Part shown: in pieces, positions 49,402 through 58,540 of the stretch
Layout: each line of letters begins with the position of its first letter
Position numbering within the stretch: the stretch's first letter is position 1
Assembly (NCBI RefSeq): GCF_030373265.1
Contig: NZ_JAUCZC010000020.1
Coordinates: forward strand, 1 to 64,000
DNA: 64,000 nt
Direction: 5' to 3'
DNA from: Blastomonas sp.
Lineage (GTDB): Bacteria > Pseudomonadota > Alphaproteobacteria > Sphingomonadales > Sphingomonadaceae
The notes under the pieces: generated by a model
The model's input: only the letters and a program-made list of their open reading frames with translations
Told to the model about the DNA's origin: nothing
Database searches by the model: none
Program-made: the position numbers and the translations under genes

Positions 49402-50061
49402 ATGGTCATTTCCGCTTCCAAGAATGCTCTGGCCCGGCGCGGCTTGCTCTTCATCCTGTCATCGCCGTCGGGCGCGGGCAAATCGACCATCGCGCGGATG
49501 ATGCTCGAAGCGGATCGGCGGCTGTGCATGTCGGTGTCGGTGACCACCCGCCCGCCGCGCCCGGGCGAGATCGACGGCACGCATTATCACTTCATCGACG
49601 AGGCGACGTTCCATCAATTGGTGGAAGACAATGCGCTACTCGAATGGGCCAAGGTGTTCGGTCATTATTACGGCACCCCTAAGGCGGCGGTGAAGCAGGG
49701 TCTGCGCGACGGCCAGGATTTTCTGTTCGACATCGACTGGCAGGGCACGCAGCAGCTTTACCAGCGCGCCGAGGGCGATGTCGTGCGCGTGTTCATCCTG
49801 CCCCCCTCGCTCGAGGAACTGCACCGGCGTCTGCGTGGGCGCAACACCGATAGCGAAGAGGTGATCGCCAGCCGCATGGCGCGCGCGCAGGACGAGATCA
49901 GCCACTGGGACGGCTATGATTTCGTTGTCATCAACGACGATGTCGATAGTTGCTTCACCAAGGTCTGCCAGATTTTGCAGTCCGAGCGGATGCGGCGTGC
50001 GCGCCAGACCGGGCTGATCGACTATGTCCGCGATCTGATGAACCCGACCGACCGCCCCTGA
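49402..50061 (+). CDS. gmk: Guanylate kinase
   Basis: Phosphorylates GMP to GDP. The P-loop SSPSGAGKSTIARMM lies near residues 18-32, followed by SVSVTTRPPRPGEIDGTHYH (GMP binding), VEDNALLEWAKVFGHYYGTP, and DIDWQGTQQL. 219 residues fits the family. The ribosome binding site is weak. Confidence 0.97.
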   Translation: MVISASKNALARRGLLFILSSPSGAGKSTIARMMLEADRRLCMSVSVTTRPPRPGEIDGTHYHFIDEATFHQLVEDNALLEWAKVFGHYYGTPKAAVKQGLRDGQDFLFDIDWQGTQQLYQRAEGDVVRVFILPPSLEELHRRLRGRNTDSEEVIASRMARAQDEISHWDGYDFVVINDDVDSCFTKVCQILQSERMRRARQTGLIDYVRDLMNPTDRP

Positions 50062-50074
50062 CGTCTCGCCGTCG

Positions 50075-50797
50075 CTATTTCTGCCGGATGCTGTCGAGCA
50101 GCTTCTGCCCCGCCTTGAGCGGGTTCTTGCGGAATGTCGCTTCTTCGCGGCCGATATAGGTGAATATCCCCGACATCGCCTGATCGGTCACGCTATCGAT
50201 CAACCCGTCGCGGTTGATCCCGACCCCGGCAAGCGAGCCCAGCATGCCGCCGGCGCCACTGCCCCCCGCCCCGAGCGAATCAAGCTGTTTCAACGCACCG
50301 GTCCTGCCGAGCGCATCGCTGACCAGCGGCCGCATCTTCTGCCGCAGCACCTCGCCTGACGTGCGTCGCAGATATTGTGTCCCGCCGGTTTCGCCGCTGG
50401 TGACAATGCCCACGCCATCGGTCAGCGTCATCGAATCAATCGCGGACCGAAACACCGGCTTGGCCTCCTGGGCTGCGAGCCCTGCTGCATCGTTGATCGA
50501 TTTGGTCAGGTTGTTGGTGAGTCCGGCTTGGTCGGTCAGCTTCATCAGCTTGCTCGCCTTTTGCAGCGGCCCCGGAAGCAGGATGCGGACCGCCTCGTCG
50601 GCGTAGAACGCGCCCGGGCGAGAAAGCTGATCGAGCGCGCTGTCGGACGCATTGCCCAGCAGGCCCTTCATCGAACCGCCGGCCGATTTGGACGCCTTGG
50701 CCTTCTGGGCAAAAGCCGCCGTCGGAACGGCCAAGGCCGCCATCGTCGCGGTCGATGCCGCCAGCGCAAGCGCCATAGAGGATATCCGGAACGCCAT
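50075..50797 (-). CDS. DUF4197 domain secreted protein
   Basis: A 240-residue protein with a signal peptide (cleavage near AAFA-QK). The rest matches DUF4197: SDSALDQLSRPGAFYADEAV, ILLPGPLQKASKLMKL and the C-terminal GIFTYIGREEATFRKNPLKA. Function of this periplasmic family is unknown. It is convergent with gmk. Confidence 0.85.
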   Translation of the reverse strand: MAFRISSMALALAASTATMAALAVPTAAFAQKAKASKSAGGSMKGLLGNASDSALDQLSRPGAFYADEAVRILLPGPLQKASKLMKLTDQAGLTNNLTKSINDAAGLAAQEAKPVFRSAIDSMTLTDGVGIVTSGETGGTQYLRRTSGEVLRQKMRPLVSDALGRTGALKQLDSLGAGGSGAGGMLGSLAGVGINRDGLIDSVTDQAMSGIFTYIGREEATFRKNPLKAGQKLLDSIRQK

Positions 50798-50903
50798 CTT
50801 GCTCTCTCCTGTCGCTGTTTTCGGCAGGATGCAGCAAGCCGAACCGCAGCGCCAGTGCAGGCGCTGCGATTTTACGTCCGGTCACATCGAAGATCGGCTG
50901 GGA

Positions 50904-51704
50904 TCAATTGCCCTCGGGGTCATAGCCGCCCAGCGGGACCTGCGCATTGACGATGCCGCCATCCACGGGAATGGTCGTGCCAATGACATAGTCCCCTGCC
51001 CGGCTGGCGAGGAAGATCACCGCGCCCGAGATGTCCATCCAGTCGCCGACGCGCTTGTTCGGAATGCCCTTGGACACCATGTCGCCATGATCGCGCGCGG
51101 CCTTGTTCATGTCCGACGGGAACGCGCCCGGGCCGATGCCCGTGACATAGATGTGATCGCGCAGCAGCCTGACGGCCATCCGCTTGGTCAGCTGGATCAG
51201 CGCCGCCTTGCTCGCCTGATAGCTGTAGGTTTCCCACGGATTGATCCGCATGCCGTCGACCGACGAGATGTTGATGACCTTGGCCGGGGTCTCCGCGCTC
51301 GCACCCGCCTTGAGCAGACCGTGCAGCGACTGTGTGAGGAAGAACGGCGATTTGACGTTGAGGTCCATCACCTTGTCCCAGCCGATTTCGGGGAAATCCT
51401 CGAACTCTGCGCCCCAGGCAGCGCCGGCATTGTTGACCAGGATATCGAGCCGTTGCTCATGCTCGGCCAACTGCGCTGCGAGCTGGCGTGTTCCCTCGAC
51501 ACTCGAGACATCGGCGGGCAGCGAGATGCAGTTGGGGCCGAGTTCTTCCGCTGTGGCGTTGCAGGCATCGGCCTTGCGCGCCGAGATATAGACCTTGGCG
51601 CCGCCTGCGATCAGGCCCTGCGCGATCATCTTGCCGATGCCGCGCGAGCCGCCGGTGACCAGCGCAACCTTGCCTTTGACTGAAAACAGCTGTTCGAAAT
51701 TCAT
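50904..51704 (-). CDS. SDR family oxidoreductase
   Basis: A 266-residue classical SDR: cofactor site VTGGSRGIGKMI, NNAG motif (ILVNNAGAAWG), catalytic Ser in ISSVDG, and active site YQASK. It starts four bases after the stop of the acyl-CoA dehydrogenase at 51709-52851, so they are cotranscribed. It could oxidise a hydroxyacyl-CoA or an alcohol from the degradation pathway of the minus arm; the substrate is unknown. Confidence 0.93.
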   Translation of the reverse strand: MNFEQLFSVKGKVALVTGGSRGIGKMIAQGLIAGGAKVYISARKADACNATAEELGPNCISLPADVSSVEGTRQLAAQLAEHEQRLDILVNNAGAAWGAEFEDFPEIGWDKVMDLNVKSPFFLTQSLHGLLKAGASAETPAKVINISSVDGMRINPWETYSYQASKAALIQLTKRMAVRLLRDHIYVTGIGPGAFPSDMNKAARDHGDMVSKGIPNKRVGDWMDISGAVIFLASRAGDYVIGTTIPVDGGIVNAQVPLGGYDPEGN

Positions 51705-51708
51705 CCTA

Positions 51709-52851
51709 TTATCCTTCGTTGCGCAAGGCTTCCCTTGCGATGATGGTGCGCTGGATCTCGCTTGTCCCCTCATAGATGCGGAACAGGCGGACATCGCGGT
51801 AGAAACGTTCGATCCCGTAATCGGCGATATAGCCCGCGCCGCCGAAGATCTGCACCGCGCGGTCGGAGACGCGGCCGACCATTTCCGACGCAATCAGCTT
51901 GGCGCAGGCGCAATCCTCGGTGATGCGTTCACCGCGGTCCTTGGCGCGTGCGGTCTGCAGCACCAAAGCCTTGGCGGCCTTGGCCTCGGCGACGCTGTCG
52001 GCGATCATCGCCTGGATCATCTGAAACTCGGCGATCGGCTTGCCGAACTGCTTGCGCTCCTTGGCATAAGCAACGCTGTCCGCGATCAGCCGCTCGGCAG
52101 CGCCAACACACACCGCCGAGATATGCAGGCGGCCGCGGTCGAGAACGCGCATCGCGACCTTGAAGCCATCGCCTTCCGCGCCCAGCCGGTTTTCGGCAGG
52201 CACGCGGACATTGTCGAAGGTGACATCGCAGACATGCGCGCCCTGCTGGCCCATCTTGCGTTCGGGCTTGCCGACCGAAAGCCCCGGCAGATCGCGCGAG
52301 ACGAGAAACGCGCTGACCCCTTTGGGGCCGGGACCGCCGGTGCGGGCCATCACCGTGAACAGGTCGGCCTTGTCGGCGTTGGTGATGTAGCGCTTCGAGC
52401 CGTTGAGCACATAAACGTCGCCATCAAGCTCTGCACGGGTCTTCACCGCGCCGCTGTCCGATCCGACATCGGGCTCGGTCAGCGCGAACGAGGTGATGAT
52501 CTGCCCGCTGGCGATCAGCGGCAAGTACTTCGCTTTCTGCGCGTCGTTGCCATCCACCACCAACCCCTGGCTGCCGATGCCGACATTGGTGCCGAAGGTC
52601 GATCGCATCGCAGGCGACGTGCGCCCCAGTTCGAACGCTATACGGACCTCTTCCTCCATGTTGAGGCCGAGCCCGCCGAACTCCTCGCTGATCGACAGCC
52701 CGAACAGCCCAAGCTCGCGCATCTCCTGCACGAGGTCGTCGGGGATCTCGTCGGTCTCGGACACCTGCGCCTCCAGCGGACGCAGCCGTTCGGCCACGAA
52801 CCGGCGGACGCCTTCGAGCAATGCGTCGAAAATATCGGGATCGAGTGCCAT
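51709..52851 (-). CDS. Acyl-CoA dehydrogenase (complete active site)
   Basis: A 380-residue FAD-dependent acyl-CoA dehydrogenase. Flavin and substrate motifs: SFALTEPDVGSDSGA, YVLNGSKRYITNAD, ERKQFGKPIAEFQMIQ, and the C-terminal RIYEGTSEIQRTIIAREAL with predicted catalytic base Glu361. The complete EGTSE motif means it can act alone as a homotetramer. It is cotranscribed with the SDR downstream. The 154 bases upstream hold a palindromic repeat. Confidence 0.95.
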   Translation of the reverse strand: MALDPDIFDALLEGVRRFVAERLRPLEAQVSETDEIPDDLVQEMRELGLFGLSISEEFGGLGLNMEEEVRIAFELGRTSPAMRSTFGTNVGIGSQGLVVDGNDAQKAKYLPLIASGQIITSFALTEPDVGSDSGAVKTRAELDGDVYVLNGSKRYITNADKADLFTVMARTGGPGPKGVSAFLVSRDLPGLSVGKPERKMGQQGAHVCDVTFDNVRVPAENRLGAEGDGFKVAMRVLDRGRLHISAVCVGAAERLIADSVAYAKERKQFGKPIAEFQMIQAMIADSVAEAKAAKALVLQTARAKDRGERITEDCACAKLIASEMVGRVSDRAVQIFGGAGYIADYGIERFYRDVRLFRIYEGTSEIQRTIIAREALRNEG

Positions 52852-52871
52852 ACCGCTCTCCTTGTGTCTCT

Positions 52872-52996
52872 CCCCTCCCGCCTGCGGGAGGGGTGGCTGA
52901 GGCGCAGCCGAAGCCGGGGCGGGCCTGAGCTGTTGCCAATTTCAGGCCCACCCCGGTCCAGCAAGCTGGACCTGCCCCTCCCGCTTGCGGGAGGGG
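52872..52996. repeat. Intergenic multi-hairpin palindromic element
   Basis: Two near-identical hairpins, CCCCTCCCGC-CT-GCGGGAGGGG (52872-52893) and the same with a TT loop (52975-52996), bracket internal inverted repeats including CCGGGGCGGGCCTGA and its near-complement TCAGGCCCACCCCGG. It is a REP/BIME-like element between two acyl-CoA dehydrogenase genes. A related hairpin occurs near 58541. Confidence 0.8.
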
Positions 52997-53005
52997 AGAG
53001 GCTCA

Positions 53006-54142
53006 TCAATACCCGAAAATCTCGGCAACCCGGCCTGCGTGGAAGTTCGCGTCGCCCATGAACTCGTTCAACGCCCGGTCGCGCTTCATGTAGAAGCCGA
53101 TGTCGTATTCGTCGGTCATGCCGATGCCGCCGTGCATCTGCACGCCTTCGCGCACGACCAGATTGGTGGTGCGCCCTGCCTTGGCCTTGGCGACCGAGAC
53201 ATAGACCTCCGCGCTGTCCTTGCCTTCGTCGAGCAATTGCTGCGCCTTGAGCACCGCAGCGCGCGCGATCTCCATCTCGCTGTAGAGATGCGCCGAGCGA
53301 TGCTGCAGCGCCTGGAACTCGCCGATCAGACGCCCGAACTGCTTGCGCTGCTTGAGATAATCGACGGTCATGTCCATCGCGCCAGCACCGACGCCGACCA
53401 GCTCGGCCGACGACCCTGCGCGGCCTGCGCGAAGCAGGGCCGACAGCACCTGCCAGCCGTTGTCGACCTCTCCGATCACCGCATCGCCATCGACCTCGAC
53501 GCCGTCGAGCGTGACGTGCGCTGCCATCGCGCTGTCGACCAGCCGCGCGCTGTCCATCGACATGTTGGCCGCATCCTTGTCGACCGCAAACAGCGTGATG
53601 CCATCGGTTTCGCCCGGCGACCCGGCGGTGCGCGCCGCGACGATCAACGCGTCGGCGCTGGCGCCCTGGATCACGAACTGCTTTTGTCCGGTCAGCTTGA
53701 AGCCGTTGCCCGAACGCTCGGCCTTGGTCGCGATGTGAGCAGGCCGGTGCTTGGCGCCTTCGTCGATCGCCAGCGCCAGCACAGTGTTACCCGCCAGAAT
53801 GCCGGGAAAGAACTTGTCCTTGAGATGCTGGCCGCCATGGTTGAGCGCGGACACACCTGCAATCGCGGTGGTCAGGAACGGCGACGGCGACAGGTTGCGG
53901 CCGATCTCCTCGAGCACCACGCCGGCTTCGACATGGCCGAGGCCAAGCCCGCCATCGTCTTCGCCGATCAGGATGCCGGTAAAGCCCATTTCGCCGAACT
54001 GCTTCCATAAGGCGTGACGGAAACCGTCCTTGCAGTTGTCGTCGCGCAGCTTCCGCAGATGGCTGACCGGCGCTTCGGATTTGAGGAATTCGCGTGCGCT
54101 GTCGCGCAGCATCGCCTGGTCTTCGTTGAGGTACATTGGCAT
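53006..54142 (-). CDS. Acyl-CoA dehydrogenase-like subunit without the catalytic Glu motif
   Basis: A 378-residue acyl-CoA dehydrogenase-fold protein. The N-terminal domain (EMGFTGILIGEDDGGLGLGH) and flavin-domain segments (KQRKQFGRLIGEFQALQHRS, REGVQMHGGIGMTDEYDIGF) are clear, but where a catalytic EGTSE should occur near the C-terminus it reads RDRALNEFMGDANFHAGRVA. It resembles the non-catalytic partner of heterotetrameric acyl-CoA dehydrogenases. Its neighbour at 54280-55461 keeps the motif. ATG 54142 is used; Met at 54136 is possible. Confidence 0.9.
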   Translation of the reverse strand: MPMYLNEDQAMLRDSAREFLKSEAPVSHLRKLRDDNCKDGFRHALWKQFGEMGFTGILIGEDDGGLGLGHVEAGVVLEEIGRNLSPSPFLTTAIAGVSALNHGGQHLKDKFFPGILAGNTVLALAIDEGAKHRPAHIATKAERSGNGFKLTGQKQFVIQGASADALIVAARTAGSPGETDGITLFAVDKDAANMSMDSARLVDSAMAAHVTLDGVEVDGDAVIGEVDNGWQVLSALLRAGRAGSSAELVGVGAGAMDMTVDYLKQRKQFGRLIGEFQALQHRSAHLYSEMEIARAAVLKAQQLLDEGKDSAEVYVSVAKAKAGRTTNLVVREGVQMHGGIGMTDEYDIGFYMKRDRALNEFMGDANFHAGRVAEIFGY

Positions 54143-54175
54143 GGGAATGTCTCGCAATCGTTCAGATTTTCGTTT

Positions 54176-54254
54176 CCCCGCGAAGGCGGGGACCCATCTC
54201 CTAAGGGTGCACCAAGCGCTACCTTCGGGAGATGGCCCCCTGCCTGCGCAGGGG
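54176..54254. repeat. Interspersed palindromic repeat (different type)
   Basis: Three nested inverted repeats in order: CCCCGC-GAAG-GCGGGG (54176-54191), CCATCTCC with GGAGATGG (54194-54201 and 54228-54235), and CCCCTGC with GCAGGGG (54237-54254). It lies between two acyl-CoA dehydrogenase genes and resembles a short interspersed repeat common in sphingomonad genomes, distinct from the element near 52900. Confidence 0.7.
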
Positions 54255-54279
54255 ATCGAGCAAAAAGGGCGTCAGGCGC

Positions 54280-55461
54280 TCAAGCCCCCGGCAGATCCAG
54301 GATGCGCTTTGCGATCACGTTGAGCATCACCTCGCTGGTGCCGCCCTCGATGCTGTTCGCCTTGGTGCGCAGCCAGTTGCGCGCCTTGGCGCCGCCCTTC
54401 GAAGCTTCGCTCTCCCATTCGAGCGCGTCCGAGCCATTGCCCGCCATCACCAGTTCGTGGCGGCGCTTGTTGAGCTCGGTCCCGGCGTACTTCATCATGT
54501 TCGGCTGCGCGGGATGGCCCTTGCCCGACTTCATTTCGTCGGTGAAGCGCTCGGCCATCGCCTTGAACGCCAATGCATCGACATCGAACTGCGCCAGCTC
54601 TGCACGCAGCAGACCATCGTCGAGCTGGCCGAGTCCATTGGCACCAATCGAGGCGAGCATCTGTGCGCCCAGCGACGGCGCGCCATCGCCCAGACCGCCG
54701 CCCGAGATCATCTCGCGCTCATGGCCGAGCAGGTATTTGGCGACATCCCAACCGCGGTTCAGCGGACCGACCATCTGCTCCTTGGGCACCACGACATCGT
54801 CGAAGAAGGTCTCGCAAAACGGCGAGTTGCCACTGATCAGCTTGATCGGCTTGGTCGAGACGCCCGGCGTTTCCATATCGAACAGCAGGAAAGAGATGCC
54901 CTGATATTTGTTGGTCTTGTCGGTGCGGACCAGACAGAAAATCCAGTCGCACTTGTCGGCATAGCTGGTCCAGATCTTGCTGCCATTGACGTTCCAGTGA
55001 TCGCCTTTGTCTTCGCCGAACGTCTGCAGGCTGACGAGGTCCGAACCCGAACCCGGCTCCGAATAGCCCTGGCACCAGCGGATTTCGCCGCGGGCGATCT
55101 GGCCAAGATAATGCACTTTCTGTTCTTCGGTTCCGAAGTGCAGCAACGCAGGGCCGAGCATCCAGATGCCGAAGCTCGACAGCGGCGGCCGGGCATTGAT
55201 CCGCGCCATTTCCTGCCGCAAAATTTTGGCCTCGCCAGCCGAAAGCCCGGCGCCGCCATAGGCCTTGGGCCAGTCGGGAACGGTGTAGCCCTTGGCCACG
55301 CAACGCTCGAGCCACAGCTTCTGCGCTTCGTTCTTGAAGGTCCAGTTGCGCCCGCCCCAGCAGACGTCATCCTCGCCGCGTACCGGTTCGCGCATCTCGG
55401 CCGGGCAGTTCGCCTCCAGCCACTCGCGCACGTCCAGCCTGAACTGATCGAGATCGCTCAT
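54280..55461 (-). CDS. Acyl-CoA dehydrogenase with catalytic Glu
   Basis: A 393-residue acyl-CoA dehydrogenase of the FadE type seen in steroid and terpenoid degradation: N-terminal FRLDVREWLEANCPAEMREP, substrate/flavin region GYSEPGSGSDLVSLQT, NGSKIWTSYADKCDWIFCLV, and C-terminal SIEGGTSEVMLNVIAK with the predicted catalytic Glu372. It is immediately upstream of the 53006-54142 subunit on the same strand. The start at 55461 follows GGGAGAGG; ATG 55467 is possible. It is the first gene of the minus arm. Confidence 0.94.
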   Translation of the reverse strand: MSDLDQFRLDVREWLEANCPAEMREPVRGEDDVCWGGRNWTFKNEAQKLWLERCVAKGYTVPDWPKAYGGAGLSAGEAKILRQEMARINARPPLSSFGIWMLGPALLHFGTEEQKVHYLGQIARGEIRWCQGYSEPGSGSDLVSLQTFGEDKGDHWNVNGSKIWTSYADKCDWIFCLVRTDKTNKYQGISFLLFDMETPGVSTKPIKLISGNSPFCETFFDDVVVPKEQMVGPLNRGWDVAKYLLGHEREMISGGGLGDGAPSLGAQMLASIGANGLGQLDDGLLRAELAQFDVDALAFKAMAERFTDEMKSGKGHPAQPNMMKYAGTELNKRRHELVMAGNGSDALEWESEASKGGAKARNWLRTKANSIEGGTSEVMLNVIAKRILDLPGA

Positions 55462-55597
55462 CGTCATCCTCTCCCGCATGGTTAAATCCTGTGCGCGCTC
55501 TGGCCGGAAAGATTTTTCTGCGGTCAAAACTGCGCTTCGCGACTCAGTCTATGGTGGAGCGAACCGGGCTGCAAGCCTGTTGAATCCTACGCCGAAT

Positions 55598-55635
55598 GCC
55601 GTAACGTCATCGCCAGCGGAGTTGACGTTTACGGC
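55598..55635. promoter_or_regulatory. Large inverted repeat between divergent catabolic arms
   Basis: GCCGTAACGTCA (55598-55609) and TGACGTTTACGGC (55623-55635) are inverted copies with one extra base in the right arm, separated by 13 bases. They lie in the 323-base divergent space between the minus-arm dehydrogenase and the plus-arm transporter. The right arm overlaps the TTGACG of a promoter-like sequence, so this looks like an operator for a dimeric regulator that is not encoded in the window. Confidence 0.6.
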
Positions 55636-55649
55636 AGGCATCATATGGT
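55622..55649 (+). promoter_or_regulatory. Sigma-70-like promoter of the plus-arm catabolic operon
   Basis: TTGACG (55622-55627), 16 bases and TATGGT (55644-55649) resemble a housekeeping promoter reading toward the transporter gene. The -35 lies in the right arm of the inverted repeat, so a bound regulator could block or position RNA polymerase. Confidence 0.45.
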
Positions 55650-55680
55650 GCGGCCAAGCAAAGCAAGCGGGAGAGAATCA

Positions 55681-55788
55681 ATGCAGCGGGCCACCTGGTC
55701 CATCGCATCGCCAGCGCCACAAGGTGCGGCGGTGCCCCGGCCCGACCGTTGGCAACCCGCCGTCGGACAAGGCGATCGCCACGCATGA
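55681..55788 (+). CDS. 35-codon upstream ORF coupled to the transporter gene
   Basis: A short ORF (ATG 55681, MQRATWSIASPAPQ...) with a strong ribosome binding site, GGGAGAG, five bases upstream. Its TGA overlaps the ATG of the transporter (ATGA at 55785-55788), whereas the transporter itself has no clear ribosome binding site. This points to translational coupling or a leader peptide. The peptide has no recognisable domain and may not be conserved as protein. Confidence 0.45.
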   Translation: MQRATWSIASPAPQGAAVPRPDRWQPAVGQGDRHA

Positions 55789-57227
55789 CCGATCTTGCCA
55801 GCCTGACCACCAAGCCAGTAGCTGCCCGCGTGTCGATGGGCACCAAGCTGGCCTATGGGTTCGGGTCTGTGGCGTACGGCATCAAGGATAATGGTTTTGC
55901 CGTCTTCCTGCTGATCTACTTCAATCAGGTTGTCGGCATGCCCGCCGAACAGGTGGGACTGGCCGTGCTGATCGCGCTGATCGCGGACGCCTTCTTCGAT
56001 CCGATCGTCGGGCACAAGTCCGATGCGACTCGCAGCCGCTGGGGGCGACGCCACCCCTGGCTGTATGCCGCAGCCGTGCCGATCGCCCTGTCATGGATCC
56101 TGCTGTGGAACCCGCCGCAGATCGGCGATGGCCTGATGTTCTTCTACGTCATTTTTGTGGCCATGGCGGTGCGCTTCTCGTTCTCGGCCTATGAGGTGCC
56201 AGCGCTCGCGATGCTGCCCGAGCTGACACGCGACTATCACGAGCGCACCGAGGTGCTGCGCTACCGCTTCCTGTTTGGATGGCTGGGCGGGCTGGTGATG
56301 CTGTATGCGGCCTATGCGCTGCTGCTCGTGCCCGAACCGGGCTACGACAATGGCATACTCAATCCCAACGGGTATCATCGCTATGCGGTGGTAGGGTCGA
56401 TCGTGATGCTGATCTCGGTGGTTGTTTCGGCGCTGGGCACGCACAAATTGATGGCGCGGCCCAACCAGTCCGATGCCAAGAGCGTTTCGCACGGGTTCAG
56501 CGATTTTGGAGCGGCGCTGCGGTTTCGACCGTTCCAGATCCTGCTGGGCGCAGGCGTCTGCGCATTCGCCAGCCAAGGTCTGACGTTTGCACTGACCAAC
56601 TATTTGCTGCTGTATGTCTGGGAGCTGCCGCCTTCGGCGTTCAACATCTATCCGTTCGTCCTGTTTGTCGGTGTGGCTCTCGCGTTCGGCATCGTCGGGC
56701 CGATGTCGCGCCGTCTGGAAAAGGGGCCGACCGGAGCAGTGTCGGCGGTGCTGTCATTGATCTTCGGCACCCTACCCTATTGGTTGCGCTGGTTGGGACT
56801 CTTTCCCGACAATGGATCGGACTTGGCGACCGCGGCGGTCCTGGGCCTGATCGCGCTGTCGATGACCTTCGGGATCTGCGCGATGATGATGATCAGTTCG
56901 ATGATCGCCGATGTCACCGACGCACATGAAGCGCGCACCGGAAAGCGCACCGAGGGGATTTTCTTTGCCGGGTTCTTCTTCATGCAGAAATGCATCGGGG
57001 GCCTGGGAATTCTCGCCTCTGCGCTGATCCTGTCGATTGCCGGCTTTCCCGAAAACGCCCAGCCCGGTGAGGTCTCTGCAGAGGTGATCGACCGGCTCGC
57101 CATCACCTTTGCCATCACGGCGACCATCATCGGCATCGGTTGCGCGTGGCTGTTCACCCGCTTTCCCCTCGGCCGCGCCGACCACGAGGCACGGCTCGCC
57201 GAAATCGCAAAAGCCAGATTATCATGA
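55785..57227 (+). CDS. GPH-type MFS transporter
   Basis: A 480-residue inner-membrane symporter-like protein of the glycoside-pentoside-hexuronide family. The first helix region (KLAYGFGSVAYGIKDNGFAV) and the loop motif (ADAFFDPIVGHKSDATRSRW, then GRRHPWLY) are typical. About 12 transmembrane segments are visible. It is the first large gene of the plus arm and probably imports the compound degraded by the downstream enzymes; relatives in sphingomonads sit in lipid, sterol or terpenoid clusters. 15 bases separate it from the next gene. Confidence 0.9.
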   Translation: MTDLASLTTKPVAARVSMGTKLAYGFGSVAYGIKDNGFAVFLLIYFNQVVGMPAEQVGLAVLIALIADAFFDPIVGHKSDATRSRWGRRHPWLYAAAVPIALSWILLWNPPQIGDGLMFFYVIFVAMAVRFSFSAYEVPALAMLPELTRDYHERTEVLRYRFLFGWLGGLVMLYAAYALLLVPEPGYDNGILNPNGYHRYAVVGSIVMLISVVVSALGTHKLMARPNQSDAKSVSHGFSDFGAALRFRPFQILLGAGVCAFASQGLTFALTNYLLLYVWELPPSAFNIYPFVLFVGVALAFGIVGPMSRRLEKGPTGAVSAVLSLIFGTLPYWLRWLGLFPDNGSDLATAAVLGLIALSMTFGICAMMMISSMIADVTDAHEARTGKRTEGIFFAGFFFMQKCIGGLGILASALILSIAGFPENAQPGEVSAEVIDRLAITFAITATIIGIGCAWLFTRFPLGRADHEARLAEIAKARLS

Positions 57228-57242
57228 AAGGACACCCCAAAC

Positions 57243-58532
57243 ATGGATTTTGATCTCAACGAGCGTCAGGCCTATTGGCGCGACCGCGTCCGTGCCTTCA
57301 TCGAAAGCAACGTCCGCCCGCGCGAGCACGACTATCACCAACAGCAGGCCGAAGGCTCGCGCTGGAAGGTGCTGCCGGTGATCGAGGAAGAGAAGGCCAA
57401 GGCCAAGGCCGCAGGCATCTGGAACCTGTTCATGCCGCCGTCGAACCCCAATCTGGCGCATGTCGATGACAGCTTCGAGTTCGACGGTCCGGGCCTCACC
57501 AACCTCGAATACGCCTTGTGCGCCGAGGAAATGGGCCGCGTCGGCATGGCCAGCGAGGTCTTCAACTGCTCGGCGCCCGATACCGGCAACATGGAAGTGC
57601 TGCATCGCTATGGCACCCGCGCGCACAAGGACGAGTGGCTGAAGCCCTTGATGGATGGCGAAATCCGTTCTGCCTTTCTGATGACCGAACCCCAGGTCGC
57701 CTCGTCCGATGCGACCAACATCGAAACCTCGATCCGCCGCGAGGGCGACGAATATGTCATCAACGGCCGCAAATGGTGGTCGTCGGGTGCCGGCGATCCG
57801 CGCTGCAAGATCGCGATCGTCATGGGCAAGACCGATTTCGAGGCCAAGCGCCATGCCCAGCAGTCGATGGTGCTGATGCCGCTCGATGCGCCCGGTGTGA
57901 ACATCGTGCGTCACCTGCCCGTGTTCGGCTATGATGATGCGCCCCACGGTCACATGGAAATCGAGCTCAAGAATGTTCGCATCCCGGCATCCAACATGCT
58001 GCTCGGCGAAGGCCGCGGGTTCGAGATCGCGCAGGGCCGCCTCGGGCCGGGCCGCATCCATCACTGCATGCGCACCATCGGTGTCGCCGAAGAAGCGCTC
58101 GCCAAGATGGCCCGTCGCCTGCAGACCCGTGTCGCCTTCGGCAAGCGCATTTCCGAATTCAGCATCTGGGAAGAGCGCCTCGCTACCGCCCGGATCGATA
58201 TCGAGATGAACCGGCTGCTGTGCCTCAAGGCCGCAGACATGATGGACAAGGTCGGCAACAAATACGCCAAGGCCGAAATCGCCATGATCAAGGTGGCTGC
58301 GCCGCGCATGGCATTGAAGATCATCGACGATGCCATCCAGGCGCATGGCGGCGCTGGCGTGAGCGAAGACTTCGGTCTCGCCAAGGCCTATGCCCATATG
58401 CGCACGCTGCGGCTTGCCGATGGTCCCGATGAAGTGCACAACCGCACCATCGCGCGCATCGAGCTGGGACGCCATGGTGTGAACGATGACGACGGCGCAT
58501 TGAGCTCGGGCGATCTGGGCGTGGCGCGCTGA
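57243..58532 (+). CDS. ACAD11-like acyl-CoA dehydrogenase
   Basis: A 429-residue acyl-CoA dehydrogenase of the ACAD10/ACAD11/LvaC group. It contains [73 protein letters not shown] and the terminal [18 protein letters not shown], which in human ACAD11 reads nearly the same. In place of the usual EGTSE base the segment is GPDEVH. Human ACAD11 and Pseudomonas LvaC convert a 4-phosphoacyl-CoA to an enoyl-CoA; with the APH-like kinase two genes downstream this suggests 4-hydroxyacid breakdown. Confidence 0.93.
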   Translation: MDFDLNERQAYWRDRVRAFIESNVRPREHDYHQQQAEGSRWKVLPVIEEEKAKAKAAGIWNLFMPPSNPNLAHVDDSFEFDGPGLTNLEYALCAEEMGRVGMASEVFNCSAPDTGNMEVLHRYGTRAHKDEWLKPLMDGEIRSAFLMTEPQVASSDATNIETSIRREGDEYVINGRKWWSSGAGDPRCKIAIVMGKTDFEAKRHAQQSMVLMPLDAPGVNIVRHLPVFGYDDAPHGHMEIELKNVRIPASNMLLGEGRGFEIAQGRLGPGRIHHCMRTIGVAEEALAKMARRLQTRVAFGKRISEFSIWEERLATARIDIEMNRLLCLKAADMMDKVGNKYAKAEIAMIKVAAPRMALKIIDDAIQAHGGAGVSEDFGLAKAYAHMRTLRLADGPDEVHNRTIARIELGRHGVNDDDGALSSGDLGVAR

Positions 58533-58540
58533 TCGATCTT

